Source of the DNA: Kingdonia uniflora
Taxonomy: Eukaryota > Streptophyta > Magnoliopsida > Ranunculales > Circaeasteraceae
Direction: 5' to 3'
NCBI GenBank assembly: GCA_014058105.1
Contig: JACGCM010002659.1
Coordinates: 310,001 to 374,000 of the forward strand
DNA: 64,000 nucleotides
The notes under the pieces are model-generated. The model ran no database searches and was not told the DNA's origin. It was given only the letters and a program-made list of their open reading frames with translations. Positions 1 through 13,200 of the stretch are shown piece after piece. A program made the position numbers and the translations under genes. Numbering within the stretch: position 1 is the stretch's first letter; each line of letters begins with the position of its first letter.

Positions 1-231
1 TAATCCATCGCTTTGGATCAAATCCCCTTCAAAAAGAACTTATAAACAAACAAACAGAGTCATTTTCGTTTGAACGAGTCATTAGGTCGTTCGAACGACC
101 ATTTGACTATCCACTGGAATTTTGGCCCAAGAGCTTAATTCGTTCGAACGACTTCCTGAGTCGTTCGAACGACTTCAACGGAACTCTGTTGTTCGAACGA
201 CTTCCCCAGTTTTTGAGCCCTATTCCTAATA
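1..231 (-). repeat. 3' LTR (partial) of the gag-only Copia element
   Basis: This stretch matches 2755-2982 almost base for base, including the long palindromes at 85-100, 140-151 and 161-172. It is the promoter-distal LTR of the minus-strand element. Its inner end, expected as TATTCCTAACA, is mutated to TATTCCTAATA around 221-231. The rest of the LTR lies outside the window. Confidence 0.85.
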
Positions 232-293
232 ATCTCTACCTCGGCGATAAAACCATTTCTTCTACTACATTCGTCGTGTATCCTCGTCGCTTC

Positions 294-2294
294 TCAGTTA
301 AGAGAATTACCCAAGTCTAGGCTTTTCCTTGACCCACCAATCGGAACCCACTTTCTAATCATCTTTGTAGACCGTGTCATTGCTCCACCTTGAACTAAAT
401 TCCCCTTTCGAGAAATCTCCATAGCTCCCTTGGTACATGCAACCTTCACATCTCCACCCATTGATTTACCAACCAATGCATAAAAGTTCCCGCTTAGAAC
501 TCCCTTCATGATCAAAGAAGATTTCGGATAAACTTTCATTACTCCACCTCGCCCAGAGTAATTGCAACCCTCATTATCTAACTTGGAAAGATAAATTAGA
601 TTATGAGTCATACTCGGCACATGTTGAACATCATGAAGAACTACGATGCGTATATCGAACATCCTCACGCGAATACCACCCACTCCTAAAATCGGCCTTC
701 GAGAGCCATCGCTCGTCAACGCAAACTTGCTACCCTCACACCTTGCATAATTGTCGAACCATGCCTTGTGTGCGCATACATGCATTGTATCCCCACTATC
801 AAACACCCATCCTTTATCGTGGCGAGAACCATCAGCGGCCACCACGAGAAGCGCCTCGTCACCATCATTACTAGTAACTGTTGCCAGTTTGTCAGTGTCA
901 CTTTCGGAGCCTCTTGCCAAACTTGCTCCTATACCTTTCCCCGCTTTACAATCCGATCTATAATGACCCAATTGACTACAGCTCCAACAAGTTCCTTTTC
1001 TGAACCTATTAAAGTTTTTCTTCCCACTAACCACATTGCAGAGTTTTCCCCCAAGGATTCGCTACCCTTAAGCCTTCTCTCCTCGGAAAGAAGCATACTT
1101 GTAACCTCCTCAAAACTCAAGGTTTCTTTCCCATACATCAACGTAGATTGAAGATGCTTGAAGGAAGACGGAAGAGACCATACGAGTTGAAGCGCCTATC
1201 TTCATCCTCAACTTTAACTCCGATCGATTCCAATTCCGAAACGATCCCGTTCAAAGAACCTAGGTGATCACCAACGCTTGTACCCTTATTCATCTTAAGC
1301 GTATGAAGCCGCTCCTTGAGGTATAAGCGATTCTAAAGACTCTTCGTTTGGTACAAACTTTCAAGCTTTTCCCAAAGACCCTTTGCAGTCTCCTCTCCAG
1401 CTACGTTTGCCAAAACGTTCTTAGCGAGACAAAAGTGTATCCCGCTCGCAACCCTTGAATCCAGATCTTCCCAGTCCTCTTCTTCATCGTCGTCTGCTTT
1501 CTGGGCCGTTATACCTTCAATCGGAGTTTTAGGTATAGGCTTCCCTTCAGCGCCTTGCGTAACCCGTCTTGAGTCAAGATATCTTGGACTTGTATTTGCC
1601 ACAATCCAAAATTGATCTTCCCATCAAACTTTGTTAGAAATACGGCTCAAAACTGAGAAAGTCGTTCGAACGAGTGGGAAGTCGTTCGAACGAAAATAGC
1701 GCTTGGGCCAAAATTCCAGGGGATTGTCTAATTCGTTCGAACGACCTCATGACTCGTTCGAACGACTTTGGCTCTGTTTGTTTGTTTCTAAATTCGTTTT
1801 GAAGGGGATTTGATCCAAAGCGATGGATTATCTTGTGATGCGTATTTCGGAGATGACCTAATGGAAAGTCTATAAATATAGAGTGTATGTTAAAGGCCTT
1901 TGTACTGTGAGAAAGAGTTAGAGAGAGAAAAGGGAGAAATCTAAGGTTTAGCTCTGGAGAGGTTTCTTGGGTTTTCTTTCTAGGGTTTCTTGTTGGGATT
2001 ATCTGTAAGGGTAGAGGTGAGGTTTGAGTGATCTCTGTAACCTTTTGTAACCCTTAGTGTGATAATAAATTCGTCGTGCTTGTCGAGGTGGTTTTGATCC
2101 TGTTTAGGGTTTCCACCTAATTAAACCTTGTGTTGTGTTTTTATTGCCTTTATTCGAATTATCTTTGGTTAGGGTTGGTTCTTCGAGTTCTTGTTGATCG
2201 TATTGTGCTTCCACGTGCGATTTTCCCCCTCGATTTTCCCAACAAACTTCTCCATATCAAACTTGATCATGTTAGAATACTTGGATCTTCCCAT
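294..2294 (-). pseudogene. Copia gag-protease reading frame, frameshifted and split by a solo LTR
   Basis: The frame begins near 2294, is interrupted by the insertion 1632-2249, resumes at about 1626-1333 with the UBN2-type gag core (WEDLDSRVASGIHFCLAKNV and WEKLESLYQTKSL), and continues through 1141-929 and 1034-294 in shifted frames. The last segment has a zinc knuckle CWSCSQLGHYRSDC (CX2CX4HX4C) and then a retropepsin-like motif WVFDSGDTMHVC, where Copia proteases normally have DSGA. Gag packages element RNA and the protease matures it. The gag type resembles the Tork/Tnt1 group of Copia (recalled family similarity, not computed). Translation stops about 60 bp before the 3' LTR, so pol is absent. 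At least two frameshifts plus the insertion make it non-functional. Confidence 0.8.
1632..2244 (+). mobile_element. Nested solo LTR of the same Copia family, opposite orientation
   Basis: This 613-bp LTR reads TGTTAGAAATACGG...GATTTTCCCAACA on the plus strand and is homologous to the minus-strand LTR at 2336-2982, with short indels. It is flanked by a perfect 5-bp target duplication AACTT at 1627-1631 and 2245-2249. No internal region follows, so it is a solo LTR, presumably left by LTR-LTR recombination of a full element that inserted into the gag of a sister copy. TATA-like sequence (TATAAATATAG near 1871) and a transcribed-looking leader lie inside it. Confidence 0.9.
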
Positions 2295-2321
2295 CTTGCT
2301 ACTCTACTTGCCCCAAACCTC

Positions 2322-2333
2322 GCTCTGATACCA
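2322..2333 (-). promoter_or_regulatory. Primer binding site for initiator Met tRNA
   Basis: On the minus strand TGGTATCAGAGC follows the 5' LTR end (CCCAACA) after a two-base spacer. It is complementary to the 3' end of plant initiator methionine tRNA, the primer used by most plant Copia elements, and fixes the LTR boundary and element orientation. Confidence 0.85.
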
Positions 2334-2335
2334 AT

Positions 2336-2982
2336 TGTTGGGAAACCGAGGGGGCAAATCGCAACGCGGAAGCACAATAGGATTAACAAGAACTCGAAGA
2401 ACTAACTCTAACCAAAGAGAATTCGAACAAAGGCAATAAAACACATACACAAGGTTTAAATTAGGTGGAAACCCTAAACAGGATCAAAACCACCCCCGAC
2501 AAGCACGACGAATATATTATCATACTAGGGTTACAAGAAGTTTTAGAGATCACTCAAACCTCACATCTACCCTTACAGATAATCCCTAGCAAGAAACCCT
2601 AGAAAGAAAACCCAAGAAATCTCTCCAGAGCTAAACCCTAGATTTCTCCATTTTCTCTCTCTAACTCTTTCTCACATTATTGAGGCATTTAACATACACT
2701 CTCTATTTATAGGCTTTTCATTAGGTCATCTCCGAAATACGCATCACGAGATAATCCATCGCTTTGGATCAAATCCTCTTCAAAACGAACTTAGAAACAA
2801 ACAAACAGAGCCATTTTCGTTTGAACGAGTCATTAGGTCGTTCGAACGACCATTTGACTATCCACTGGAATTTTGGCCCAAGAGCTTAATTCGTTCGAAC
2901 GACTTCAACGGAACTCTGTCGTTCGAACGACTTCCCCACTCGTTCGAACGGCTTTCCCAGTTTTTGAGCCGTATTCCTAACA
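2336..2982 (-). repeat. 5' LTR of the gag-only Copia element
   Basis: The 647-bp LTR has TG...CA ends on the minus strand and contains four copies (three exact at 2838-2849, 2891-2902, 2919-2930; one with a mismatch at 2940-2951) of the 12-bp palindrome TCGTTCGAACGA in its U3-like part. It also carries telo-box-like AAACCCTA runs, common in plant 5' leaders. Homologous to 1-231 and, inverted, to 1632-2244. Confidence 0.88.
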
Positions 2983-4269
2983 TATGCGTCCTCAAAAGAA
3001 CCGCCAAGTAAAAGTTTCCTTCACTTTGAGCCAAAAAAAATGTTAATAAGCCGAAGAAATTTTAACACGCTCCGGTTTCAATGTGATCAGTGATAAAAAG
3101 ACTGTAAAGTAAAGGTAAAATCAATGTGACAAATGAGGAAGGCTGAAAAGTAAGCAATTCCATAGGTCTTTGTGTAATTTGTGTCCAATATAGTCCTCGG
3201 GCTATCAGAGGTGTATTTGGTAGCCCTAAAAAATGAGAAACCAAGTGAGGAAAAAAGAACTAAAAAAATGCTTTCTCGGTTTTGTTGTTTGGCAACCATA
3301 GAAAGTGAGAAATGTGATTTCATCTAGGGTGACAGTTCGTTCCAAGTAAGACATGTGTGAATGTTATCTTCCGCAGTTTCTTTCATCTAGGGTGACAGTT
3401 CGTTCCAAGTAAGACAAATCTTCTCCTTATGTAGGAAAAACGATGGAAGAAAATTAAAATTGAACATTGGAGAACTGTTGTTAAACGGTGCTCTGAGTAG
3501 CAATAGATGGAGACGCACAGGACTCGGATTTAGAGATGCTGCAGAGCTAAGTAGAATATTGATACTTGGTAATTCTGGATAAAGACATTGATACTCTGAT
3601 AAACACATTATCTTGAGAAATTTTACATTATCTTGAGCCTCTGATAAACACATAGTGTACAGTAAAACTGGTTCCAAATCCTTAGAAAAGGAAATATAGT
3701 GGGGCCATTACTCTTCATGTACACTTTCACATCTTTGAGTTCAAGCGAACGGATACAAAAAAGATCACATCAAGACAACCAAGATATTCTGCTAATTCTG
3801 GATTGTAAAATTTACTTAACTATTGCATCAACTATCATCCATACTACCCCTACCAACTTAATCCACATAATGAACATTTCATCCAAAAAGTCGAGTAATT
3901 AACAATCTTTCGTAACAGCGTGTCAACATCTCTCCTAGAGAAGTTTCAGCAATTAATTCGAAGTAAAGGCTGCGAGAAATTTAATGTAAGGGCAACTTTT
4001 CCTTTTAAGAAACCCCAATCTCTTGCAGGTCAATATATGAAACAAGCAGGGCCTAGGTGTTGTATTATATACTAGTAGTACGTGTGGCCCCTTTCAAGGA
4101 TGCCAATTTTATTGGTTCTCTACTTCTTCTCATTGGACATGAAAGTTGTTTATATTGTTGCTATTAATTTGAAACTTTTATTTTTCACATGTAAGAAGTA
4201 CTATATAAATAGTTTAGCTTTCTTTTTCTTATTAAGTTTATTAAATGTCTTAAAATTTGCTATCTGTAG
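2983..4269. other. Unassigned AT-rich DNA upstream of the first visible exon
   Basis: I find no coding exon with plausible splice sites, no RNA gene and no clean repeat here. A short duplication is visible (an 18-20 bp segment around 3328 recurs around 3392, reading roughly CTAGGGTGACAGTTCGTTCC). It is probably intron or upstream DNA of the plus-strand gene whose exons start at 4270. Confidence 0.4.
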
Positions 4270-7200
4270 TATGCCGAGCTCAAACCAGTACCATGCATAA
4301 CCTATGCAGACGCTGAAAGGTTGAGGGAGAAATGTGCCACACCTATTCTCAAACAGGTATTAATCAGACATATAACTTATTATTTCTATGGTCCAGGCCA
4401 CGTTTAGTCATATCTCTCACAAATTTGGGTATTGTTATACGATGTGAATGATTTCTGTAGGTAAACTCTATTGTCTCCTTAGCATAAAATAATCAAGAAT
4501 GCTACTGGTAAATAACTCTCGCTTCATATAACATTTGTGTTTTGTAATTTTATTTTAAATCAGTTTGTATGATATGGGTATTCATAGCAATTCCACTCAA
4601 GCATTATTGATGTCTTATGGTGGAATGTGTATAATTTTGACAAGCCCACTGACTTTTTCTTATGGACATAGCTGTCTAGCAGAGGATTCTTTTTTAATAC
4701 TTTTGTAATAATTTCTAGTTGACATGTGTGTCACGCCGAAATGTGTACTCTACTACTCCCTTTGTAGATTTTCATGTTTTCAAAGCAAGTCATCTTATCC
4801 TCCAGAAATCCCAGGCAGGCTTCACAGTGAAATCCCCATCACTAGAAAGATCCCAAGTAGGAAGTGTAGAAATAAATAGGAGGAGAAAGTTTATTCACTC
4901 TTGAATTGATTAATTAGATTACATCATAGCCTCTCTTTATATAGTAGATGACCATTAAGCTAATTATACCATTACCCAATGTGGAACTAAAGTAGTATGT
5001 GTAAATACATACATACACTCCAACACTCCCCCTCACATTGATACGGACATATAATGTTCGTGTCAAGGTGGATTATAATAAGAAAAAGAAAAGATAGTCT
5101 CTCATATACAATCACTCCCTCACTGATAAAGAAAATTAAGGCTACCCCTAAAACTGATAAAACTTCTTCTAGACAATCTTTTGTAGCAGTAGAAACACTT
5201 CAAAGCTTCACATATCCCTTGTGAAATTGGCGGCATTCCGACTTACCATTTTTTCCGCACGTACTTGTGAAATCGGTGGCACTAACCGACTTGCCAATTT
5301 TCTCACTTGATGGTAATGTAAATATCTTGAAGAGACACTGAGGTGAGAGAATTAATCGAGGAAGAAGATCACTCGAGGTAATATAAAGGAGAGATAATAA
5401 ATTGAGGAAAGAGAAAACCACTCAAGGAAGAGAGAAGAAAAAATCACTTGAGGAAATGAGATTCACTCGAGGATAAAGAGAAGTTCACCCGAGGAAGAGA
5501 AAGTCACTCGAGGACTCGAAACCATAATCGTGGTAGAAGGAATTGAACATCTTCACCCGATTCAAAGGAAGAAATCGCATCTCGCGACAGGAAAAGATTG
5601 CATCTCGATTTTGTAATTGATACTCGTGAATTTGGTGAATAAGATAATCATTAGAGGAAAGAGAATCACTCGAGGAAATAATTACTCAAGGAGAGGAGAA
5701 TCACTCGAGGAAATAATGAACTCATGATCGAGGTGGAAGGTGGTGTAACATCTTCATCCGATCCAATGAGAGTAAATCTCATCTCGCGATGGGAACTTAA
5801 TAAACAAAATTTCGCCTTTCACGAAAATAAGAGAACAAATTGAGTGCATGACCAATAGAGAAAAAAATCTCTATGAGTAATTGAGAGATTGGAAAGTTAA
5901 ACTGTGACCTCTAATTGGTCAAGGTGGTTAAATAGTGGTCTGGTTGGCACGATCAATTAGGTTGGTTAATCTCGCTTTTCACCATAGAGGTAACAAATTC
6001 AAGAAAGAAGTAAAGGCAAACACATTATTGTTGTCATTGATCGCATCATCAACAATCGCATCACCAAAGGCAAAATCATAACCTGATTTGGATAGCTTGA
6101 GGAGTACCCTCTCATTACTTGAAAACTACAGATCCTTAATGCATCTTCTTCTTCTTCAACTCATAAGTTACAACAACCAGAGATTATTGTAAACTCGAAT
6201 ATAGAGAGAAGAAACCAAACTAAGATTCCAAGCTTCGTCCCTAAACATCCAACAAACCCTGGTATACATCAAATTACAAGAAGTTTCCAAGAACAAAACA
6301 GAAAATCGGCTTATAACGAAGCCCTTTTTTCTTCTTATGATTGCAGATTTGATTATCAGATTCCAAATGATAATTTGGGATTTTCCATAAGATATAATCC
6401 CTAATCTAAAAGAGAAGAAAGTAAATCCAAATAATCCAGAAAGAGAGAGAGATAATTCCTTGTTCACAGATTTTAATATTCACCGGAACCAAAGATCGAA
6501 AAAACGAAACGAACTTTACGAGATTTAGTTTTCTCAAAACTTGAGAACCAACAGAGTTAGCAATAGCAGCAGCCAAAGATAGTAGGAAGAAAAGAAAACT
6601 AGCTTCACCAATTAAGAAGGAAAAGGAGAAGAAAAAATCCCGAAACAATTCGAGAAGAAAAACCGAACTTCGGTGGTCCGGCGACGGCAATGGCCGGCGG
6701 CGGCAGAAGCAACCAAACTTTTGGTTGCCTTCAAGAATGCAACTGCTCTGATACCATGTAGAAATAAATAGAAGGAGAAAGTTTATTCACTCTTGAATTG
6801 ATTAATTAGATTACATCATAGCCTCTCTTTATATAGTAGATGACCATTAAGCTAATTATACTATTATCCAATGTGGGACTAAAGTAGTATGTGTAAATAC
6901 ATACATACACTCCAACAGGACGATCCTTTTCTGAAGTTAGGAAAACAGTTTTTGTTCAAACCTGTATTCAATCCTCATGCACTGTATCAGGCAGTTTATT
7001 CCACTTCACAACCCATTGGCAGATAGTACTTCATTAACTTAAGTTTTCTGAGTGCAGTTCTTACCAAGTATATCATTGAGAGAACCCTCACCTGTCCAGT
7101 AACTGTCCCAGAAATCTAAATTATCTTCTCCAGTTCTCCGTGATGTATTTGTTTTGAGAGTTTGAAATATCCCTTGCATACCTTTCCACAATTTTAAAAG

Positions 7201-10200
7201 TCCCCCCTGCTTTCACGTAACATGTTAGTATATTTAGAGTCTTCAAAAATCTGCCCACAAGGAAGAACCATACAAAAACTTCTTAACATTTCTTCAATAA
7301 GAACCATACATCTTTCATTCAATGTCTTTATCTGCTCCTCCTCTATCCATAATATAACAATTGAGTTTCTTTATAAGATTCTAAAGGAAGTGAGCTCGAC
7401 TTAAAGGTTTCCCATTGCACCACAATGTTACAGGGAAGCTAGTTTCTTGAGAAACCTTGGACTACTATTATTTTATTTTATTTTTGATTGGCAGAATTTG
7501 GTCTGGTCAGCTCCCAGAACCAGATTTATTAAAGATGGATGAAAATTACCATCTTACGATCATCTTGCCCTTAGCATCCTCTTAATTTTGACACACGGGT
7601 CTATAGAAAGGGAACTATGCGGGAGAATACACTTTTACCAAAAGGATTAGTAACTGTGGCAAATTTATCTGCATAAGCATTAGTTTGCAGCCGTTTGAAT
7701 TCCTCCAACTGGCCTATAACCTGTCTCATAAACTGCAAAAGGTGAAAACAGGTTCAAGGCGGTTCCTTCACACCATGAGCAAGACATTCTAAAAACCACC
7801 CTTTTTAACCCCACCCCACACACACGCACACAAAACGGAAAAAAAAAAGTTTTGGGCAACCGAGTAGAAGGGCATTACATCAAAACACATGCCTTTCTTT
7901 ATGCCCCAAGAGCCAAAAACAACCCTAGGGTATCTTATTGCTTGCGGCGGCAACCAAGAGCTAAGATTAAAGCACGTGGAGGATTGAGATTAGTCATAAA
8001 TGCTTTTACTTGCGACGACAAACTGCTATTTTTTGTTTGAATCCTCATTTCTTGATATATACCACTTTTTCACTCACATACTCGGTACTTTTAATCTCCT
8101 CTAAAATTCCTTAACGCTTGAGACTAGTCGATTTCGAATAAATTAGGTATAAATCGATAGGTCCAAATTCCTTTGAATTAATGGTCTAACCTTAACCTAG
8201 TTCAAATCGATTCAATAATCTAATGTCTACAAACAATTGGAAATTAAAGACAATGTCAAAGATTTTTAACCCTGTGGGAAACCTTTCTCAGGAGAAAACC
8301 CATAGGTCGCTGTCGAATCACCCGACAGCTAAAACAATCTACTATTGAAAAAGAACTACAAGAATTTAATCACTTACAGACTTGATAAGCGCATCCTGTG
8401 GTTACATCTCTTCTAATTAAACTTCTTGCAATCAATTTCGCGTTTTCGCAACGCCTCGCTCCAATTTCTCGTCGAAGCTTCCTTTCTTGAATCGCTCAAG
8501 TTCCTCTGGTCATGATCTAGGTTTCTTGATCAATGGTGATTGATTTAAGATTTGAGTGTTTTAGTTTGCTTTTGAATCTCTCAAGAAAGATCTCTCCTCG
8601 CTCTAAAAAAACAAACCCTAGAAAAATAGGTTTTCAAAAAAATTTGATTATGAAAAAAGGAAAGTTGTATTTTATAGGAAAACAGAAATCACGTTCTCTG
8701 TTCGAATAGAAATAAATGTATTCGAATAAAAATCAGGCTAAGCCAATCTATTCGAATAAAAAGAAACAGGTTGAGCCAATTTATTCGAATAAAAAACAGC
8801 CTGAGGCATTCTATTTGAATAGAAATGTTCTCAATTCTATTCAAATAGAAAAGGAATCTATTCGAATAGAAGTTATGTTATCTTAAAAAGACATACTTAT
8901 TACTTTTTCCATACTCTGTCAAAATACATAGGGCTTGATATTTAGAACAAGGAGTTAGAAACCCACTTACCTGTTTAGTGTCAGTCCAGCTGTAGTCGCT
9001 CCACGTGCACTCACTGGCGCCGGAAGACCACGAGATAGTGCTGACACCTACTCTAGACACTAAATGAAACAAACTCCAAAATGGATGTTTCATCATCTTG
9101 TCTCTTTAGCATGTCTCAATCTCACTCATCTAACTCTCAATCTCAATACCCTCACCCACAAGCTCAAAACATTAAATTCTTAAATATCATCGCAATTCTG
9201 AATTTATCAATTACAACAAAACAGCATTGTGGTCAACGTATTCTCGCATCAAGGCCCTTATTACTCAACCTCAATCTCAATCGTATCTAGACCTCCTTTC
9301 TTCTCAAGGTTGCAATCACGATTATACTCAATATGAAGGGCAAACGTCAAGTGATTATTCTCCACCGGTACCTATATTATTTTCACAACCGAAATACGGC
9401 CAATATCAAGGGCAAAAATCAAGGGGGTCCACTTCCATACATCTCAGGAAATCCACACTGCGGAACCTTGCACCACGTGATCACACATAGACTTCTCTGT
9501 AAATTTTCTGTTATCAACCCACTTCCATTTACCATTACCAAAGCCAAGGTCCTCCATCTCCCTATCAAAAAGATTTCTCCAAAAGTTGAAATTCCAGCTA
9601 ACCATGTCTCCCTCCATTTCATAGAACTTCTTCCTTCTCCCATGCTTTAGATCATACGCATTATATAAAGATGGATACACTAGAGCAAGATGTCTCAAAT
9701 CACACCATATGTCATGCCAAAAACTAATACTTTCCTCATTCCCGGACCCTGGTGTTGATATCGATGCCTTCTATAACCTTGTCCCATGTGTTGAAGATCA
9801 TTCTCCATAATCCCACTTCATACGTGATATTTGGCTTATTCAGAAGCCAAAGATCGTTCTCCACAATCGGATTTTTTGGTGCAGTAGAAATAGGTAAACA
9901 GAGTTAGGAGTCGGTTATGGTGTACAAATACATGATTTTGAGATGCAAATTTCTTTGCAAAAGGTGCTGGCAAGTCTTATGTGGAATTATCGAACCCAAA
10001 AGATCAGAATTTTACTACTAAGTTGAGTCTGAATATGCATATGAAATACTATAAACATAGAGAAGTCCACATATTCTCTTGTACGTCATGGCGAGAGTAA
10101 TAATCAATAAAGTGATAATACATTTTGAATTGTTAACGAATTCCACAGTTGGTTCTTAAAGCAAGCTACTAAATGAAGCCTAACTTGTAATTACCTGTTC

Positions 10201-13200
10201 TGGGTGGAAAGGCACTCGGTGGTGCCTAGAAAATGGACATCTCACAATTTGAAGTGAGCAAATTACTTAACATAGGTACTTAAACTCCAAAGAAACAAGT
10301 GTCCCAGTCTTTAAAATGTCCATCATGGAAAACTACTTTAATAGAAATCAATGGTTCAACGGACCCAACAAATAGTAGTATGGGCTCACCTCATAGAAAT
10401 AGTTACTTAAGAAAAAAGACCCTCTTGGTGGGACACATGAACAATGCCCTCTTTCAATGCAATGCAGACATAAAGTATGACATTAATTTAGTAAAATTAT
10501 GGTTGCAATCCTTCAAAAAAAATCGTGGAATATGTGTTTTATAATTATCTCTTAATGATTCTGTATGTAGGTTGACAAAATAGCTTTATTAAGTTAGAGA
10601 TGAAGTACCACTGATGGATCTTATTCTTCTGCCACTCTTATTTAGTTATAATATGATGCATATTTTTCTGTACCATTTTTCATTTTGCGTCATTCAGACT
10701 TAAGAATAGTGAATGAATTCTTTCTACGCATATTTTCCTTTAGTGTTTTGGTATTATTATTATTATTATTATTTATCTTCTTGGGAAGACGTGTCTTTTT
10801 GTTTGGATTCTTACATATATTAAAGAACTTCTTCTCTTGTTAGGTCAGAAACGACGTTATAAGATTCCGTTACGGAGATGAACAGCACTTGGAAGAGGCC
10901 TTAAAAAGGATTTTCCAGTATGGTCAGGTACTTCTGTAGTCGTATTTCCTAATTTTCTGTTTCTCTGATGTAATATAGCTATTGATGGTGTAGCTGTCTA
11001 TAATTAAGAAATCCTGCACTGTATTCATACTTTCTTTTTTTGGGGGGAGATAAGCTGGGATTTAAGGCAACCCCAAGGCCTGCTATATACTAAAAGAGAT
11101 TGGAAACATTACAACCTTGTGTATTTCTTACCCCTAGCATCCTCCTCAAGGTGAGTTTGCAGGCCATTAGGAATGGAGCTAGGGGATAACAGTCTTTCAC
11201 AAAAACTAAAATGAAAACAGCCATATAGGTAGACAAGTAATCAGCACTTTGGTCTGCCTCTCTTTAAGAATGACTCCTCAATCTTGCCTCTAGGAAGGAA
11301 ATCGATTTCATAAGGTGATTGCACTTCCATGGAGGTTAAAGTCCGTCTCTAATCAGACTCAGTGGAAGAATCAGTTCTGAACCAATTCCTTTTAAACTGT
11401 TCTGGACACCAAGATGAAAATAGTTCATGGTATGTGATAAATTCAGCTGGTTTTTTCCTTGCAAACCCCAGTATGAAGCCCACATCCTTAACTCTAAAGA
11501 CTGCCATCACCGTACCCCCTTACTTAGTAAGAAACCTGTCAGTGTTCAACACTATGTCTTCATTAGGAGGACGTCCCACTGATAGGTAATCTCAGTAGGT
11601 GATTTGGAAATAGGTTTTAATCCCCATTGAGCAGTAACAATAGAAGTGAGAATTGTTTGTATAGGTTTAGTTGCTGTGTTGAAGATCCTGTTCTTTTCTT
11701 CCATCCAAATGTGATAAAGGGTAGCTATAAGCAGTTCTCAGGATTTCAGAGAGTACATTTCATATTAAGACTAAGGATCCATCTAACTTCGTTAGACCAA
11801 GACATAGGACATTTTCTCAACATACTGGCCCAGATACTGCTACAAACGAACCAAGTGGAAGTAAATTGGTCGTTTTGTAGCAATATTTTGAAGAAGAAGT
11901 ATTCAAATGAAATAAAGCTCACTAAACTTTATTAGGGCTCAAAGGTCAAGGCCTAGAAAACAAAATCTCACAAAAACTAAACCAAGAAATAACCTAGCTT
12001 AAGTGCGCCTAGGAGAAGGATGCTTAGCACAATTTGAAACTAAATAGAAATAGAAACATAATACTTGTAGGAAAAGAAATACTAAATAAAAAAAACAAAC
12101 ATAAACTAAAATAAAATAAATAAAATGAATTCTCTAGAATAAAGGGAGTGTGCCTCTCACATACGACCTAGGGGAGCCCCACCAAGTTGTGTGACGTTGG
12201 GGGAACCACCCCTAGCCGTGACAAAATAAGTAACCTCAGCAAGAAGGCAACTCATGAACAGATGCTCAATGCTTTCATTGGAGTTTTTGCCGAATGTGCA
12301 CAAATAAGACTGGAGGACATGTCTCTGAACAAGATTCTTAAATGATCCAGTTGAAGGATCAAGAATATAAGATTGTAAAATGATCCAGTTGAACATCTTG
12401 CCAAAGCGAAAAATCTTTTCTTTGGACTCTTCTGTTATTGGCAGAATGCATTAACTTGATATTGTAGAAAATAAAGTATGGCTTGGGCAGTATTTGAAGG
12501 GTAGTTATATTTTGACCTAGTGCTTTTAACAACTCTCACCTTATTGGAAAGCTGTAAAAACCTACCATGTTGCACAGCTAACGTCACACCTACATCCTTT
12601 CAATGGCCAACTAGCATAGTTATAGGGGATGATACTCTCAGTGCAACATGGTAGTTATAAGTTGTTTTTTTACTTTTTAATTGGGTGCAATTCATGAAGA
12701 TTCCTTACTCAAAAAGAATCTCACTTACTTCATTCTAACGTTATACTTTGTATTCCCTTCTATTTTAAGGGTGGAGGAATTTCAAGGAGAAGTGCACCAA
12801 TTCTAGAAATGATCCGGGAAGAAGTATGCTTCTCTGCTTCAATTGTTTCCATTTTTAGTTTGACTCTCCGTTGCTTTTTTTGAGAAAGTAAAAGTATTTT
12901 TTGAGAAAGTAAAAATATCCGTTGCTAATTTTACTGGCCACTATGTCCAGGTCACTGAAGATGGGAAGTACTCTTTAGTCATGGTATTTAAGGCAAAGGA
13001 TCTGCAGTTGTCAGATTTTGAGAAAAGACAGGTAACTATTTTAATCTGCAATCATTTTACAAGGTATGTTGCTTGTATAGATTTTAGAAAACTATGCCTC
13101 CAAATATTGCCAATTAATGGGGGCATCCAAAAAATTATACTTAAAGGTAACGAACGCCCTTTCAGTTTCAAGTTGCGACGGAACTGCCATGAAAATGCAT

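Larger units (their letters stand above)
1..2982 (-). mobile_element. Gag-protease-only Copia-type LTR retrotransposon (3' LTR cut by window edge)
   Basis: The right LTR (5' LTR of a minus-strand element) lies at 2336-2982. It reads TGTTAGGAATACGG...TTTCCCAACA on the minus strand and is followed by a primer binding site at 2322-2333 matching initiator Met tRNA (TGGTATCAGAGC). The left LTR (3') ends near 231 and continues beyond the window start. Between them is only a gag plus aspartic protease coding region; no integrase, reverse transcriptase or RNase H is visible before the 3' LTR. The element is therefore non-autonomous, by internal loss of pol or as a gag-only family. A same-family solo LTR (1632-2244) splits gag. 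The outer target duplication cannot be checked because one end is outside the window. Confidence 0.85.

Noticed and set aside
768..1151. 127-codon plus-strand ORF
   Set aside because: Lies antisense to the Copia gag-protease frame, which has recognisable motifs.
9227..9490. Gln/Ser/Tyr-rich plus-strand ORF of 87 codons
   Set aside because: No homology recalled, ends within the antisense LINE fragment, and simple composition makes chance likely.
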